Below, in pieces: positions 10,396-21,334 of a stretch of 64,000 nucleotides of DNA. Made by a program: the position numbers and the translations under genes. Source of the stretch: Corynespora cassiicola (taxonomy: Eukaryota; Ascomycota; Dothideomycetes; Pleosporales; Corynesporascaceae). Where the stretch lies: positions 2,976,001 through 3,040,000 of the forward strand of contig JAEUWY010000002.1 of the NCBI GenBank assembly GCA_022059125.1. The letters run 5' to 3'. How positions within the stretch are numbered: the first letter of the stretch is position 1; each line of letters starts with the position of its first letter. Below the pieces are notes generated by a model that was given only the letters and a program-made list of their open reading frames with translations, made no database searches and had not been told where the DNA came from.

Positions 10396-10730
10396 ACTGC
10401 CTGTCTGCAGGTATTCCTACAGGGTGTTAGTGGACGGTATGGGGGGGCAAAGCCAAAGCGCAATTGGTGGTCGCAAGGGTTCGGGAGGGTCCGAGTGCTG
10501 CCTGTCGCGTGCCGGTGCTGCCTGTCTGAGGAGTGCCTGGTGTGGGGTGAGAGGAGGAGAGGTGGGCTGGGCTGCAGGCGGCGGGAACTTTATCAAGAAC
10601 GCGTCGGAGCCTCGGGCCACGCTAAACGCGGGACGAGCCTCGGCGCGTGCAGGGTCCGTGCGGCCAATCAACGTCATTCCGATTTTGCGACACCTCCAGG
10701 TCAGCATCTTTGATCGTGAGCTTCGCAAAC

Positions 10731-11701
10731 ATGGCCGACAAGCACAGCGACTTGCCACCGCCGCCGGAGGATGTTGAAGGGGTCATGGGGCTGACCGAGG
10801 TCGAGCCGTCGCCCGTGGAGGAGACGCCTGCAGAGTTCAAGGAGGACTACTTTCCGGAAAGCCAGCCGGCCAGGACGTCGACCCTCGGCCTGGGGAACCA
10901 CGGCCTGGCGTACTATCGTGGGTTATATGGAGCAGCTTGACGACCCTAGACTAAAATTTTGCAGTTGTTCGAGTGCAAAAGTACTCGTCGTATGCATTCA
11001 CCGTCTTCGCCTCCTTCCACGTCGCAAACACTTCTCTAATCCCCCTCGTCACCCGGTCAGTCTTTGAAAGCAACCGCTACCTCCTCTTGACGCGCCCATA
11101 CTACCAGTCATCTCTGACGGAGCCCCTTCTCGTCGGCATTCCGCTCATTGTGCACGTGTCTTCGGGCATTGCGTTGCGATTCCACCGAAGGCGACAAGCT
11201 TTGAAGCGATATGGCGCCGAGACACACTGGGATAAAAGGACGATTCCATGGCCTTCCCTCAGCGGTACGAGTGCTCTAGGATATGCGCTTGTGCCTTTGG
11301 CGGCTTTTCATGCGTGGACCACTCGAGGACTCCCGCTGTACCAGCATGGCGACAGCTCCATGGTCAATCTATCCTATGTCAGCCACGGCTTTGCGCTGCA
11401 CCCACTCGTCTCTTTTGTAGGCTTTACGGCACTGGTTGGTGTTGGAACGTGGCACATGGCATGGGGATGGGCAAAATGGCTGGGACTGGCTCCGACACAG
11501 GTCAAGGATACGGATGCGAGGCGGCACCTCGTGAGGAAGAGGAGATGGTACGGCATCAATGCCGTTTCGGCACTCATCACGGGGCTGTGGCTTGCAGGAG
11601 GACTGGGTGTGATTGGAAGGGACGGCAAGACTACTGGCTGGGTCGGCCGTGAATTCGATGAGCTGTATAAAAGCATACCATTGATTAATAGGTGGAGCTA
11701 A
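10731..11701 (+). CDS. MCP1: mitochondrial membrane protein MCP1 (DUF1691)
   Basis: Homolog of yeast Mcp1, a mitochondrial outer-membrane protein that acts with Vps13 in lipid supply and suppresses loss of ERMES/Mdm10. Two exons (10731-10917 and 10965-11701, 47-nt intron) give 307 aa. A 60-residue acidic, Pro-rich cytosolic leader precedes YYLVRVQKYSSYAFTVFASF, the family hallmark, which is rebuilt exactly by the intron removal. About five hydrophobic segments follow (VANTSLIPLV, LLVGIPLIVHVSSG, ALGYALVPLAAFHAW, LHPLVSFVGFTALVGVG, ALITGLWLAGGLGVIG). Conserved histidines lie in several of them, as in DUF1691. An in-frame ATG at 10647 exists, but MADKHSD fits the family better. Confidence 0.85.
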
Positions 11702-11795
11702 GGCTGCGATACCCTAGTAAATGTACTCTTTCTCAGTAGCCCTACTGGCATGCCTTTCGATTGCGAGCCCTATTGGTGGGCCGTCTCTATCGCTG

Positions 11796-13553
11796 CTAAT
11801 AGTTGATGTATATCCTTCCCTCCATCGGCTGCAGCGTATTGGGCGTCGTCTTTCCATATGAACTCACCAGGAGTCTCATGTCCTCCGTCGACGGGAGCGG
11901 CTGAGGCTCGGTAGTAAAGTTGAGAGCCACCAGCGCCGCCTTTTCCTTGTAGTGTTTTCTATACACAAAAGTGTCTTCATTCTCCAGGTCATCCAGCTCA
12001 AACGCACCGTATACAAACACGTCCCGGTGTTCTTTTCGGAGACGGAGCATGCGCTTGTAAAACGACAAGACGCTGTCTAGATCCCTCTCCTGCGCCTCTG
12101 CATTAATCTCCTTGTACAGATTGTGAGTCCGCATCCACGGCTTGCCCGTAGAGAAGCCGCCATTGACGTCGGTGTTCCATTGAAACGGCAGTCTGGCATG
12201 GTCTCTCGCCATGAGCTGGAGCCCCCGCATGATGCGCTCTCTGCGGGTGGGGTCAACGCCGCTCTCGGCCAGCCGCACCGCCTCCTCCCAGTAGTTTTGC
12301 GACTCTACATCCTTGTACTCGTCGATTGGCCACTCCTTGGGTGCATTGATCATGCCAATCTCCTGCCCCTGGTACAGAAAGAGCGTGCCCGTCTGCGCTG
12401 CGAGCCACAGCGCGAGCATCTTGGCGCTCTTTTCTCTCCACTCGGGTGCATCGTTTGCGAAGCGCGACACGCTGCGGCCGTTGTCGTGGTTTTCGTTGAA
12501 GACGGTGGTCCAGCCGTCGGTGCCTTCAACAAATGTCTGCCACTTTTCGACGATCCGCTTCATCTTGGGGAGCTTCCACTCGGCATAGTCGTACTTGTCG
12601 TTGCATCCTGGCGGACCCTGGCCGAGGTGGGTAATGTCAAATTGGAAAATCATGTCCAGCTCTTTTGCACGCGCGCTCACATAGGTGAGGACACCCTCGG
12701 GGTCGGGCGTCATGGACAGCTCGCCGACGGTCACGACAGCCTGTCCGTCGTAGGTCCGGTACTTGCTCAAAACGTCGGTATTCATCTCCTTGATGAACTC
12801 GTGGATCCGCGGGCCATTGCACCAAAACTGTGCTGCTGGCTGGATGAAGCTCGTCGGGTCTGTAATGGGCGCGTCCGGAAAGCTGACGACTTTGGAGTAT
12901 TTGTTGACCGTGTCGACCCGGAATCCGTCGATTCCCTTGTCCAGCCAGAAGCGCATGGCCGAGTCGTAAATGGCGCGGCGGCACTCGGGATTCTCCCAGT
13001 TGAGGTCCGGCTGCGTCTTGTCGTAGAGGTGGAGGTAGTACTCCTCGGTGTGCTCATCCCACGTCCACGTCCCACCGGCAAAGTAGCTGCGGTAGTTGGT
13101 AGGCGGCATTCGGTTGCCACGCTCGTCATAACGAGCGGGCCGCCAGAAATACCAATCGCGTTTGGGGTTGTCTCTTGAGCTCCGGCTCTCTTTGAACCAA
13201 GCGTGCTGGTCTGATGTGTGGTTGATGACCAAGTCCAGGATAAGCTTCATGCCGTGGGCGTGGCATGCTTCAATCAGCCGCTCCACATCCTCGACGGTGC
13301 CGTACGGCGCGTAGACGGCCTCGTAGTCGGACACGTCGTATCCCATGTCCACCTGCGGCGAGTCAAACATGGGCGAGAGCCACACCACGTCGACGCCCAG
13401 CGACGCAATGTACTCGACCTTTTGGAGCACCCCCGGAATGTCGCCCCAGCCATCGCCGTTGCTGTCCTTGAACGACGCCGGGTAGATTTGGTAAAAGGTC
13501 GCCTCCTTCCACCACACGCGCTTGTGGAGCAGCGGATCGGCGTGCGGAGACAT
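11796..13553 (-). CDS. intracellular GH13 alpha-glucosidase (maltase)
   Basis: Hydrolyses terminal alpha-1,4 (and perhaps alpha-1,6) glucosidic bonds of maltose-type sugars. Intron-free, 585 aa, no signal peptide, hence cytosolic. The GH13 motifs are in order. Region I is DLVINHTSDQH (107-117). Region II is GFRVDTVNK, with the nucleophile Asp214. Region III is VGELS, with the acid/base Glu278. Region IV is NENHDNGRSVSRF, with His356 and Asp357. The N-terminal WWKEATFYQIYPASFKDSNG is typical of the oligo-1,6-glucosidase/maltase subfamily, and length is normal. It is divergent from an MFS sugar transporter and shares a 590-bp promoter with CGG-N8-CGG sites. The arrangement recalls Aspergillus malT. 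Substrate preference between maltose, isomaltose and sucrose is not decided by sequence. Confidence 0.92.
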   Translation of the reverse strand: MSPHADPLLHKRVWWKEATFYQIYPASFKDSNGDGWGDIPGVLQKVEYIASLGVDVVWLSPMFDSPQVDMGYDVSDYEAVYAPYGTVEDVERLIEACHAHGMKLILDLVINHTSDQHAWFKESRSSRDNPKRDWYFWRPARYDERGNRMPPTNYRSYFAGGTWTWDEHTEEYYLHLYDKTQPDLNWENPECRRAIYDSAMRFWLDKGIDGFRVDTVNKYSKVVSFPDAPITDPTSFIQPAAQFWCNGPRIHEFIKEMNTDVLSKYRTYDGQAVVTVGELSMTPDPEGVLTYVSARAKELDMIFQFDITHLGQGPPGCNDKYDYAEWKLPKMKRIVEKWQTFVEGTDGWTTVFNENHDNGRSVSRFANDAPEWREKSAKMLALWLAAQTGTLFLYQGQEIGMINAPKEWPIDEYKDVESQNYWEEAVRLAESGVDPTRRERIMRGLQLMARDHARLPFQWNTDVNGGFSTGKPWMRTHNLYKEINAEAQERDLDSVLSFYKRMLRLRKEHRDVFVYGAFELDDLENEDTFVYRKHYKEKAALVALNFTTEPQPLPSTEDMRLLVSSYGKTTPNTLQPMEGRIYINY

Positions 13554-14143
13554 GGTGAAGAGGGCTGCAATGTCGACCGAGCAGATTCATCGCTCCCTAT
13601 GTATCCGCCATCGGCTGAATCTCGCCACGCATATCAGCGCATCTGCATCTCCACATGCTCCGTCCCCATCGCGGCAGTCGCAGCTAACCCGGCTGTCGGA
13701 TGCTTATTCGGGATCGGCGAACGTTTTCAACGTCGGCTGCAGGTCGGCTGCTTCGCCCCGCACGAAGAGACCCTTTTCCGCCGCGTCTCCGGCTTGGGTC
13801 CGCCTCTGCCTCCGACAACTCCGTCGCCAGCCTCCTCCGCGTTGCCTCCGTCCCCAGCTTCCCGCTGCCTGATGCGTGGAGTGCATGATCGAGGCCCTCG
13901 CAAGCGGCTCGGGGGCGTGTTTTGAGCATGGCACGCGCGATTTGGGCCCCGTCCCTTGGGGTACGACGGGGCGTGCAGGTGGAGTTTTTCGCTAACCCGC
14001 AGAACTAGGATAGAGGGTAACCTGATTTCGGGAGCGATCATCCCTGCTCTGTTCGAATCAATATAAAATCAACAGGAGGCCGGGTCAAATATGTGTCTGC
14101 CCCAGCCCTCTCCTCGCCTTCTGCCAGCTCGCAACGCTTCAAC
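13554..14143. promoter_or_regulatory. divergent MAL-type promoter with CGG-N8-CGG motifs
   Basis: This 590-bp promoter lies between the alpha-glucosidase and the sugar transporter. CGG-N8-CGG occurs at 13734-13747 on the plus strand. CCG-N8-CCG-N8-CCG occurs at 13778-13802, which is two overlapping copies on the other strand with a shared middle triplet. This matches the published AmyR operator CGG-N8-(C/A)GG. A TATAAA at 14062-14067 lies 82 bp upstream of the transporter ATG. The motifs are seen. Binding by the neighbouring Zn2Cys6 protein or by AmyR is inference, and the local GC richness raises chance matches. Confidence 0.5.
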
Positions 14144-15890
14144 ATGGCGGACAAGCACGACCAGCCCATTGCGACCGCGCTCGTGGCGCCCAACGAAGAG
14201 GCCCAGCATGCTGCCACCGACGAGAAGCAAATGTCCCTGATCCAGGCCATCAAGCTGTACCCCAAGGCAGTCGGCTGGTCTGTCGTCTTATCGAGCGCCT
14301 TGATCATGGAGGGCTATGATTTGGCGCTGCTGTCGAGTCTCTACGGCAGCCCGCAGTTCAACATGAAGTATGGGCGCTTAAATCCGGCAACGGGCCGGTG
14401 GAACGTGCCGGCAAACTGGCAGAGTGCTCTGTATGTGTTGATTCTGTCCTCAAAGGGCTCTACTGACTGGGCAGATCAAATGGTGCCCGTGCCGGCGAGG
14501 TCATTGGTCTCTTGATCAACGGTTTCGTCAGTGAGCGCTACGGCTACCGCAAGACCATGATTGGTGCTCTCATGGCCATGATTGCGTTTATATTTCTCCT
14601 CTTCTTTGCCCCAAACATCCAAGTCCTCGTCATTGGCGAGGTCTTTTGCGGCATTCCCTGGGGCATGTTCCAGACCTTGACGACACAATATGCCTCTGAA
14701 GTCAGTCCTGTGCAGCTGAGGCCGATTCTGACCACCTTTGTCAACATGTGAGCATTCCCTTCTTGTTATTTGGCCAGTGCTGACATTCATAGGTGCTGGG
14801 TCATGGGCCAGTTCATCGCAGCAGGCGTCAATCGAGGCTGCGTCACCCGCGACGATGAGTGGGCATACCGCATCCCCTTTGGCCTCCAGTGGATGTGGCC
14901 GGTCCCAATCATGATTGGCGTCATGTTGGCTCCCGAGAGCCCTTGGTGGCACGTCCGCAAGGGCGATAGAGAGGGCGCCCGCGCTGCACTTTTGCGTCTG
15001 ACATCGCCTGACAAGGACCCCAACTTCAACCCCGACGAGACGATTGCCATGATTGAACATACCAATGAGATGGAGAAGAGGATCAGCGAGGGGACGGGGT
15101 GGATGGACTTGTTCAAGGGCACTGATCTGAGGAGGACGGAAATCGTCTGCTTTGCGTGGATTGCCCAGACAATTTGCGGAACAAACATCATGGGCTACTT
15201 GTGAGTACCGAACATGTCGCATCTCTTCCCAGCTGACAATCTAGTGCGTACTTTATGCAAAAGGCCGGCCTCCCCACTATCCAGTCGTTCAACATGTCCA
15301 TGATCTCGCTCGCCCTCGGACTCATCGGTACCGCCGGCTCGTGGTTCCTGATGCAGAAGCTGGGCCGCCGCACGATTCACGTTGGCGGCGCCTGCATGCT
15401 CTTTGTCATTCTCGTCATTGTCGGTGCGTGCTCGTTTGCCGGCACCACCGCCTCCAACTGGGCGATTGGCGGCGTCCTCATCCTCTTCGTCTTCATCTAC
15501 GACTTTACCATTGGCCCGGTCACGTACTCGATCGTCTCGGAGATGTCGTCCACGCGCCTCAAGGCCAAGACGATTGTGCTCGCGCGGGCCCTGTACAACA
15601 TTTCCAACATTGTCGTCAATGTGCTCACAAACTATCAGCTCAGCGAGGTCAACTGGAACTGGGGCGCCCGGACGGCATTCTTCTGGGCTGGAACGTGCGG
15701 CTGTGTCGTCGTGTGGGCCTTTTTCAGGCTGCCCGAGCCCAAAGGCAGGACATATGGCGAGCTCGACCTGCTGTTTGAGCAGCGAGTCAGCGCCAGGAAG
15801 TTTGCGACCACAAAGGTCGATCCGTATGGACACGGACTCGAGACCAAGGAGGGCGAGAAGGAGACTGAAAAGGCGGAGTGGAAGGACTGA
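14144..15890 (+). CDS. MFS sugar (alpha-glucoside/maltose-type):H+ symporter
   Basis: Plasma-membrane importer of the sugar porter family. Four exons (14144-14430, 14475-14747, 14793-15200, 15245-15890; introns of 44, 45 and 44 nt) give 537 aa. The hallmarks are SERYGYRKTM after TM2-3, the PESPWWHVRKGDREGAR loop after TM6, and PEPKGRTYGELDLLFE after TM12. The start SVVLSSALIMEGYDLALLSS is typical of fungal maltose/alpha-glucoside permeases. The C-terminal tail is rich in Lys and Glu. Divergence from an intracellular maltase and the following Zn2Cys6 gene argue for maltose-type uptake. The substrate remains inference. Confidence 0.9.
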
Positions 15891-16196
15891 AAGGATCCTG
15901 ATCCCTGAATGACTGCCACAAGTGCTCGTCCCATGAAACAAGCGAGCGAGCCATCATTGCACGTACCGACTAATCAATAAATTAATGAATAACAATCCGC
16001 ATGAATGTGCATGCAATCTATCCTGAGCATTAAATATGGCCGTCCCCAGGCTGATGCCACTTTCAGTTAATCACGTGTCGGCAAATTGTTTTTCCACCCC
16101 ATACTTCATCTCCGATCCCCAGATACAATTTTCCCCATCCCTCTCCCCACAGCGTCGGAATAGCGTCATGGAGAGTGCCTCTTCGCTGCTATTGGA
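15891..16196. other. intergenic region transporter / regulator
   Basis: This 306-bp spacer between co-oriented genes is AT-rich around 15970-16035. No CGG-N8-CGG motif was seen here. Confidence 0.35.
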
Positions 16197-17808
16197 ATGT
16201 CTCCACCGCCGATACCGATGAGAAAAGCTGTGTCGCAAGCGTGCGATGCCTGCCGTCGTCGGAAGATCAAATGCAACGGTCTCCAGCCGTGTCCAGGATG
16301 CATATCGGCCAGTCTGTCTTGCACATTCAACATTCCACAAAGAAGAGGTGGCAATAGAGGTGCTCGCGCCACCGTTTTGAATGAGTTGAGGGGCATCCAA
16401 CGTGACGAAACAGCTAGTCCGCAGAGTCCCGAAGCCCCGCCCATCCAACAACACTCGCCTGGAACGCCGGTTGGGGGTTTAGAGACTATCAAAATTGAAG
16501 CATGCATCGACGCATATGCTGAGAGAATCTATCCTGTTGTTCCGCTCTTGGACCCAGACACCATCAGAGCCGAAGCCCTGCATACGTCCACATCCCTGCT
16601 CTCCCGCCAGTTCATCGTTTCTTTTTGCGCGTACGTTGTCACATTCGGCAAAATCCTTGATGAATCCATTCTTTCTTCTTCGCACATTACCGAAGCGGAC
16701 CTTGGGAAGCAACTGTTGGATGCCGCATTGCGTATCCAGAACCCTGAACGGCTGTCTGACCCCACGCATCAGTCAGTGTTCGTTTCCTTCTTTTTGTATG
16801 GAGCCTTTGCGGGGCTGGGAAACTATCGGCAGGCATGGTTCTACCTGAGGGAGGCGACAACGTTTTTTATGATGCAAAAGGGGGAGAACAGCGGATGGTA
16901 TGGCCCCAAGAGCCACAGGTGTTTATTTTGGGTCTTGGTAATCTCGGAGAGGTGTGTCTGCATGGCCAAGTTGTCGTACATTTTTCTCACAGACTTTTAG
17001 GGCGCATGCAGTCCGCAGAAATCGACCCATCACTATCCAAATCACTCCGTCGAGCCCGAAGCTTGACGATGATGCTGAAAAGGGCCTGCAGTACCTTGCA
17101 TCCATATTCCGTCCTTTGGACGAGGTCTTCTTCTCCGTGTGGAATGGCGCGCGTCAAGACTGCAGCAAAGAGTGGCTTCTGGGTCTAGAGCAGGATGTGA
17201 GAACTGCCCTACCGACCGTGCTTGAAGTCTCCAACGAGCAGATAGCAAACTTGCGCGTTTCCCAGCTGTGGCTGCAGATCAAAATATGGGAGCTCTTCCC
17301 TCGTTTCGGCTTCTTGTCGAGTGAGTCTGTGTACGAGTGCCTAACGTTCAGGTATCCAATCGTTGTGGCCAAGGACTTGACAATCCTAGCCATGAAGCTA
17401 CCCATCGGAAGCCTCAAGATACACGGCGTGGGCTTGGTATGATTCCTTTCTTCTTCCAGAGGGCATTGGCTAATGTTTTAGACGGAGAAAATCTTCGACA
17501 TGGCCTGCGCGCTCGCCGACATTCTGCCCTTTGTTCCCATTACCACCACTCAGACAGAGCTCGGTCCTGTCGACTATCTAACGCAGACCTCTTGCTTGCT
17601 GGCCAAATTGCCTGGCGGATCTACGAAATTCGTTCCGCTGTTGTTGGCCAAGGTAAACGAGCTTATACCCGAATTGGTAAAGATTATTTGCGAGGCGATA
17701 CAGCTGCCCATGATGTCCATGAACGATCCCATGAGCCCGGACACACGATTTATATACGAGGAAGAAGTAGGCAGAGGATTATATGCAGACTTGAGGAAGG
17801 GCAGATAG
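16197..17808 (+). CDS. Zn2Cys6 transcription factor, MalR/AmyR-like position in MAL cluster
   Basis: Nuclear DNA-binding activator. Three exons (16197-16951, 17001-17436, 17482-17808; introns 49 and 45 nt) give 505 aa. The N-terminal binuclear cluster is CDACRRRKIKCNGLQPCPGC followed by ISASLSC. Its cysteines are 16, 19, 26, 32, 35 and 42, with C-x2-C-x6-C-x5-C-x2-C-x6-C spacing. A fungal-specific middle-homology region follows (LDPDTIRAEALHTSTSLLS through RAHAVRRNRPITI). That last phrase and the early NELRGIQ resemble AmyR/MalR proteins as I know them. Placement directly after the sugar transporter and near the maltase matches the three-gene Aspergillus MAL cluster. Calling it the cluster regulator is an inference from context. 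Confidence 0.85.
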
Positions 17809-18466
17809 TGTGAGGAACACTTTCGAGAACTATTATACATTAGGTGGCGGCGAGTCGCAGAAAGCAAGATTGAGGCAAAAGAGAAGACGGGACGAAATTC
17901 GTAACAGAAAGCAATACGAGAAGCCAAACAGTACATGCAGACTCGCAAAGCATAAAAGAAGAGCAAGTCGTACGCCTTGAATAGCACTTGCTAATCCCAC
18001 CCAGGCTCCCCTAGCTCGGACATCTAGCGTTTTTTCAGCAGTCACCAAAGGCCGAGTCGCGCTACGTGTCTGAACTAGGGGGAGGAATGTATCCCAAGTC
18101 TAAGCAAACTGCTTCGACTTTCCGTGCCACTGGGACAATACCATCTCAAAATCCTCCCCACCACGCCATCATCGAGAAAGGCGATTCACGGCAGTGCACT
18201 GCCACCGCGAGCAAGTAGAGCTGGAGGATACGATCAGGCCTCGGCCCCATGAGCGAGCTCCAGGCGGTGTTTGAGGAGCTCCAGGTTGGGATGTGACTCC
18301 TCTAGATTAGACTCATTCACGCTGCTCAGCGTGCTTGCAGTCTGGTCCGCAAAATTCTCCAGTTTTTACAGTCAGAATATGCGATGCCATCATGTGTCCG
18401 TTGCTTGTGTAGTATAGCCATGGCATGCTCTCTTCGAGAAGAATACAAGGAGATCAAGATTGTATC
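17809..18466. other. convergent intergenic region
   Basis: This 658-bp region holds the 3' ends of two convergent genes. No additional coding exon or structured RNA was recognised. Confidence 0.35.
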
Positions 18467-19906
18467 TCAATACCGCGGCAGAAACAAATCAGCGTCACTC
18501 GTCCCTGCCCAAACATCATCCGCATCGCCTAGTCCGAGGTACACCAGATATCGTACATCTCTCAGCTCCCCTCTTGCATGGACAGCCTCCCCATCGCTCG
18601 GCCCAGGCTTCCCTTTTGACACGAGAGCACTCATTTGGAATGAACCCGAACGCCCCCATACCCCGCCGCTTCTCGTCCGCATCCAGTAATCTCGATCCAT
18701 CCACACCCACTGACCTGTCTCATACCAAGGAAAATCACTGCTCGGCCGGTTCACGATGCAATGCTGGTCGTAGGGCCAAGGTATGCAGTCGAGGCTAATG
18801 GTCTTGACGGTCCGTCCTTTTAACACTTCAGACTCGAGCCGCCTCAGCCTGTCGGGAGTGAGGCAGCGCTTGCGGAGCGCAAACTCGAATTTCGAAATGT
18901 ATTCACGTTCCACCTCGATGCGATGGTGTGATCTCGCTGCCCAGGCGTCCCAGATGAGGTTGCGTAGGGAATGCGGGGAGGAAGGCGCCGACGAAGGCGA
19001 GGAAGGTGGGGCCCACTGCGTCCAAAAGGGCGACGTGCCGACGTGCAACACATACCAATTCAACCACGAACAGCCCATACTCATGTCACTAATCACAGCT
19101 TGCCAATTCGGCTTCGCCACCGCTACCTCTGCTGCAGAAACGGACGTGCCTGGCTTTCTGTACGGACGAAACACCCACAGCAGGAGTCGCCAAAGATAGA
19201 TGTAGTCAAGCAAGTCCTGATCCGACAGCGTCTTCAAAAGCTCCACCCTCCGCTTCAAGATGATGGATTCGCGCTGCCTCGTCTCTTCGATAAACTCAAA
19301 CACGCTCTCATGCCCCGAATCGCTCTTCCTCCGCGCCTCAAATATGCCCTTGACGCCATGCTCTGTGCACGCCGTATACGGACACGACACGGCCTGCCAC
19401 ACGCGGTTACTCTTCACGCCACTGCTCATACGCCGAAACGCCTTTGGCCGCCCGCCATACAGCTCGTCCAGCCGCTTGCCGTACACGTCCCGCGAAACGA
19501 GATGAAATCGGCGCAGCACACGCCACCCATTGGAAATCCTGTGCCGCCAGTGGATCGCCGTCTCGCAAGTGCTCTCATAGGGGATGCCGTACGGAAATCC
19601 GGCTGTAATGTACGGATATCGACGGAGCTTATCTTTGTCCAGCGTCAATGCGGCGAGGTGGGCGGGAATTAGGCCGCGCAACCAGCGCAGAGAGGGCTCG
19701 CATGATTTTGAGCGATCTGGGGAATGCAGGGCGAGGAGAGACGGTGGAAATGTATTGCGGGCGACAGCTGGGGCGATGGTGCAGATATAAGTGTCGATGA
19801 CTGCTCGGAATGATGCGCAGGTGATGCGCAAGTCGAATACGGTCGTGGTATCGCAGAGAGATACTATGGGGATCAAGACATCGTCCGGCAACTCATGCAG
19901 CCGCAT
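18467..19906 (-). CDS. F-box domain protein
   Basis: An intron-free 479-aa protein starting with a canonical F-box: MRLHELPDDVLIPIVSLCDT then TCASFRAVIDTYI (residues 1-42). It is therefore a probable Skp1-binding substrate adaptor of an SCF ubiquitin ligase. The remaining 430 residues are rich in Trp, Arg and Tyr and contain no LRR, WD40 or Kelch repeats that I can see. A Pro/Ser spacer (PPSSPSSAPSSPHS, about 300-313) divides the protein. Such large fungal F-box proteins form expanded, poorly conserved families, and the substrate is unknown. The ATG is the first in frame and puts the F-box at the very N-terminus, as is usual. Confidence 0.82.
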   Translation of the reverse strand: MRLHELPDDVLIPIVSLCDTTTVFDLRITCASFRAVIDTYICTIAPAVARNTFPPSLLALHSPDRSKSCEPSLRWLRGLIPAHLAALTLDKDKLRRYPYITAGFPYGIPYESTCETAIHWRHRISNGWRVLRRFHLVSRDVYGKRLDELYGGRPKAFRRMSSGVKSNRVWQAVSCPYTACTEHGVKGIFEARRKSDSGHESVFEFIEETRQRESIILKRRVELLKTLSDQDLLDYIYLWRLLLWVFRPYRKPGTSVSAAEVAVAKPNWQAVISDMSMGCSWLNWYVLHVGTSPFWTQWAPPSSPSSAPSSPHSLRNLIWDAWAARSHHRIEVEREYISKFEFALRKRCLTPDRLRRLESEVLKGRTVKTISLDCIPWPYDQHCIVNRPSSDFPWYETGQWVWMDRDYWMRTRSGGVWGRSGSFQMSALVSKGKPGPSDGEAVHARGELRDVRYLVYLGLGDADDVWAGTSDADLFLPRY

Positions 19907-21334
19907 CTTATCAAAGAGACTCGCCCCTCTCGGTTCCTTCTCTTTCTCTGGGCTCCAAAATGCACAAGTCGAGGTCGCAGAATGTTTTTGGATCGTCGCC
20001 GCGATGCCCTCTCGTCATTCAACCCCAAGGAACGGTATATGGTGCGTGGTGTGATGGGAATGACTCTGGCTCAAGCAGGGCGGCGATGCGTCTCTATGAA
20101 TAAGAGACGCGGGAGGGGTCTGTAACACCCTATTGGCCCAATCACAGCCACGCGTTTCTCTGAAGATCTGGACCCTTCACTCATCGCGCCATCCTTGGCG
20201 CTGCTCTAGGCGAGACCCCAGGCACAGTGGCAGGCGGTCCGGAGCCATATGATATGCCCGCTGCGATCATCATGATATTTCCAAGAGATTGGCAAGCCAT
20301 GTGCTACATTGTGCGGCAGCTCATCACTCGGTAGAGCCACAAGGCCACTTTTCAGAACTTGAAGCGGTAAGTAAACACGCCCAAAGGCCGCTTGCTTGCG
20401 TGGTATGCGAATTTTTGAAGGATTAATTTTCCTTGCCGACCATGTACAGCATACGAAAGCTGTTTACACATGGGTCAAGTTTCCTGGACGCAGAACACTA
20501 CGTATAATTTCCCTGGTCCCGCCGTATCCGACTAGTCCGGCCACTGCCGTGTCTACATCGAAACGATAAACTTTGAGCGACTTCCCTGCTGCAGTCCTCC
20601 ACTCGATCGCTGATGCCATGGTAATTGAGCACCATCAGATGCTTTTGACATTTCTTGATTTCGATTTGGCCGCTGAGGCGCCGTCGGCAGGCGTCTACTC
20701 CATAGCCCTCGGATTGGGCATGACTGCGAACAAAATCTAAGTGCGATTTGTTTAGCCTGGGAAAAGCTTTCACGAGACGGAATTCGCGATACAAAGCAAA
20801 AGACTTCTTTCGTGACTTCCACAGGCCTGATACTTCAGTGTGGTTAACTTTGGGATGCCGTGCTGACCAAACACCAAACGCAGGCAGGCAGACACAGCCC
20901 TCACCCACGGCTGGCGATGGCCGTCATCTCGGTCAGCCGCGCAAGATGTACCCAGCGGCATACCCTCGTCGTCGTCGTGTCGCGCCCAGCTGAGCGGCGT
21001 TCTCAGCTGTTCTTGGACCTTTCACACCTTACTTCTTGGCCGCTGGGCGCCCGTCGCCATGGCTCCGAAGAAGTCTTCGCCCGATAAGAAAACGCCACGC
21101 TGTGGAAGCGCCGGGAACGGTTGATCACCACTGCATGAGCATTCAGTCGAGACTGCAGGGGAGATGAAAAGCTTAAATGAATGTCGCGTCAGTACATCTT
21201 GAATATTCTCTATGTGGTGGCCTACCAACCAACCAACCAACCCGGTCTTGATAAAAAAGCAACAAAGGTATATACTAGCGACACTATTACAGCCCAGCCA
21301 TACTCTTGACACATTAAGCTTAAAAAGGCAACGA
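19907..21334. other. intergenic region, 1.4 kb
   Basis: This is upstream of the F-box gene and downstream of the sulfate permease. Short open frames around 20498-20908 (minus) lack coding character or consistent starts. CAACCAACCAACCAACC at 21227-21241 is a minor tetranucleotide repeat. No gene is called. Confidence 0.35.

Noticed and set aside
12123..13178. 351-codon plus-strand frame over the maltase
   Set aside because: It is a mirror of the minus-strand GH13 gene, whose catalytic motifs are clear.
14040..14070. tRNA T-loop (GTTCGAATC)
   Set aside because: No matching acceptor stem or anticodon arm around it. It lies in the transporter promoter.
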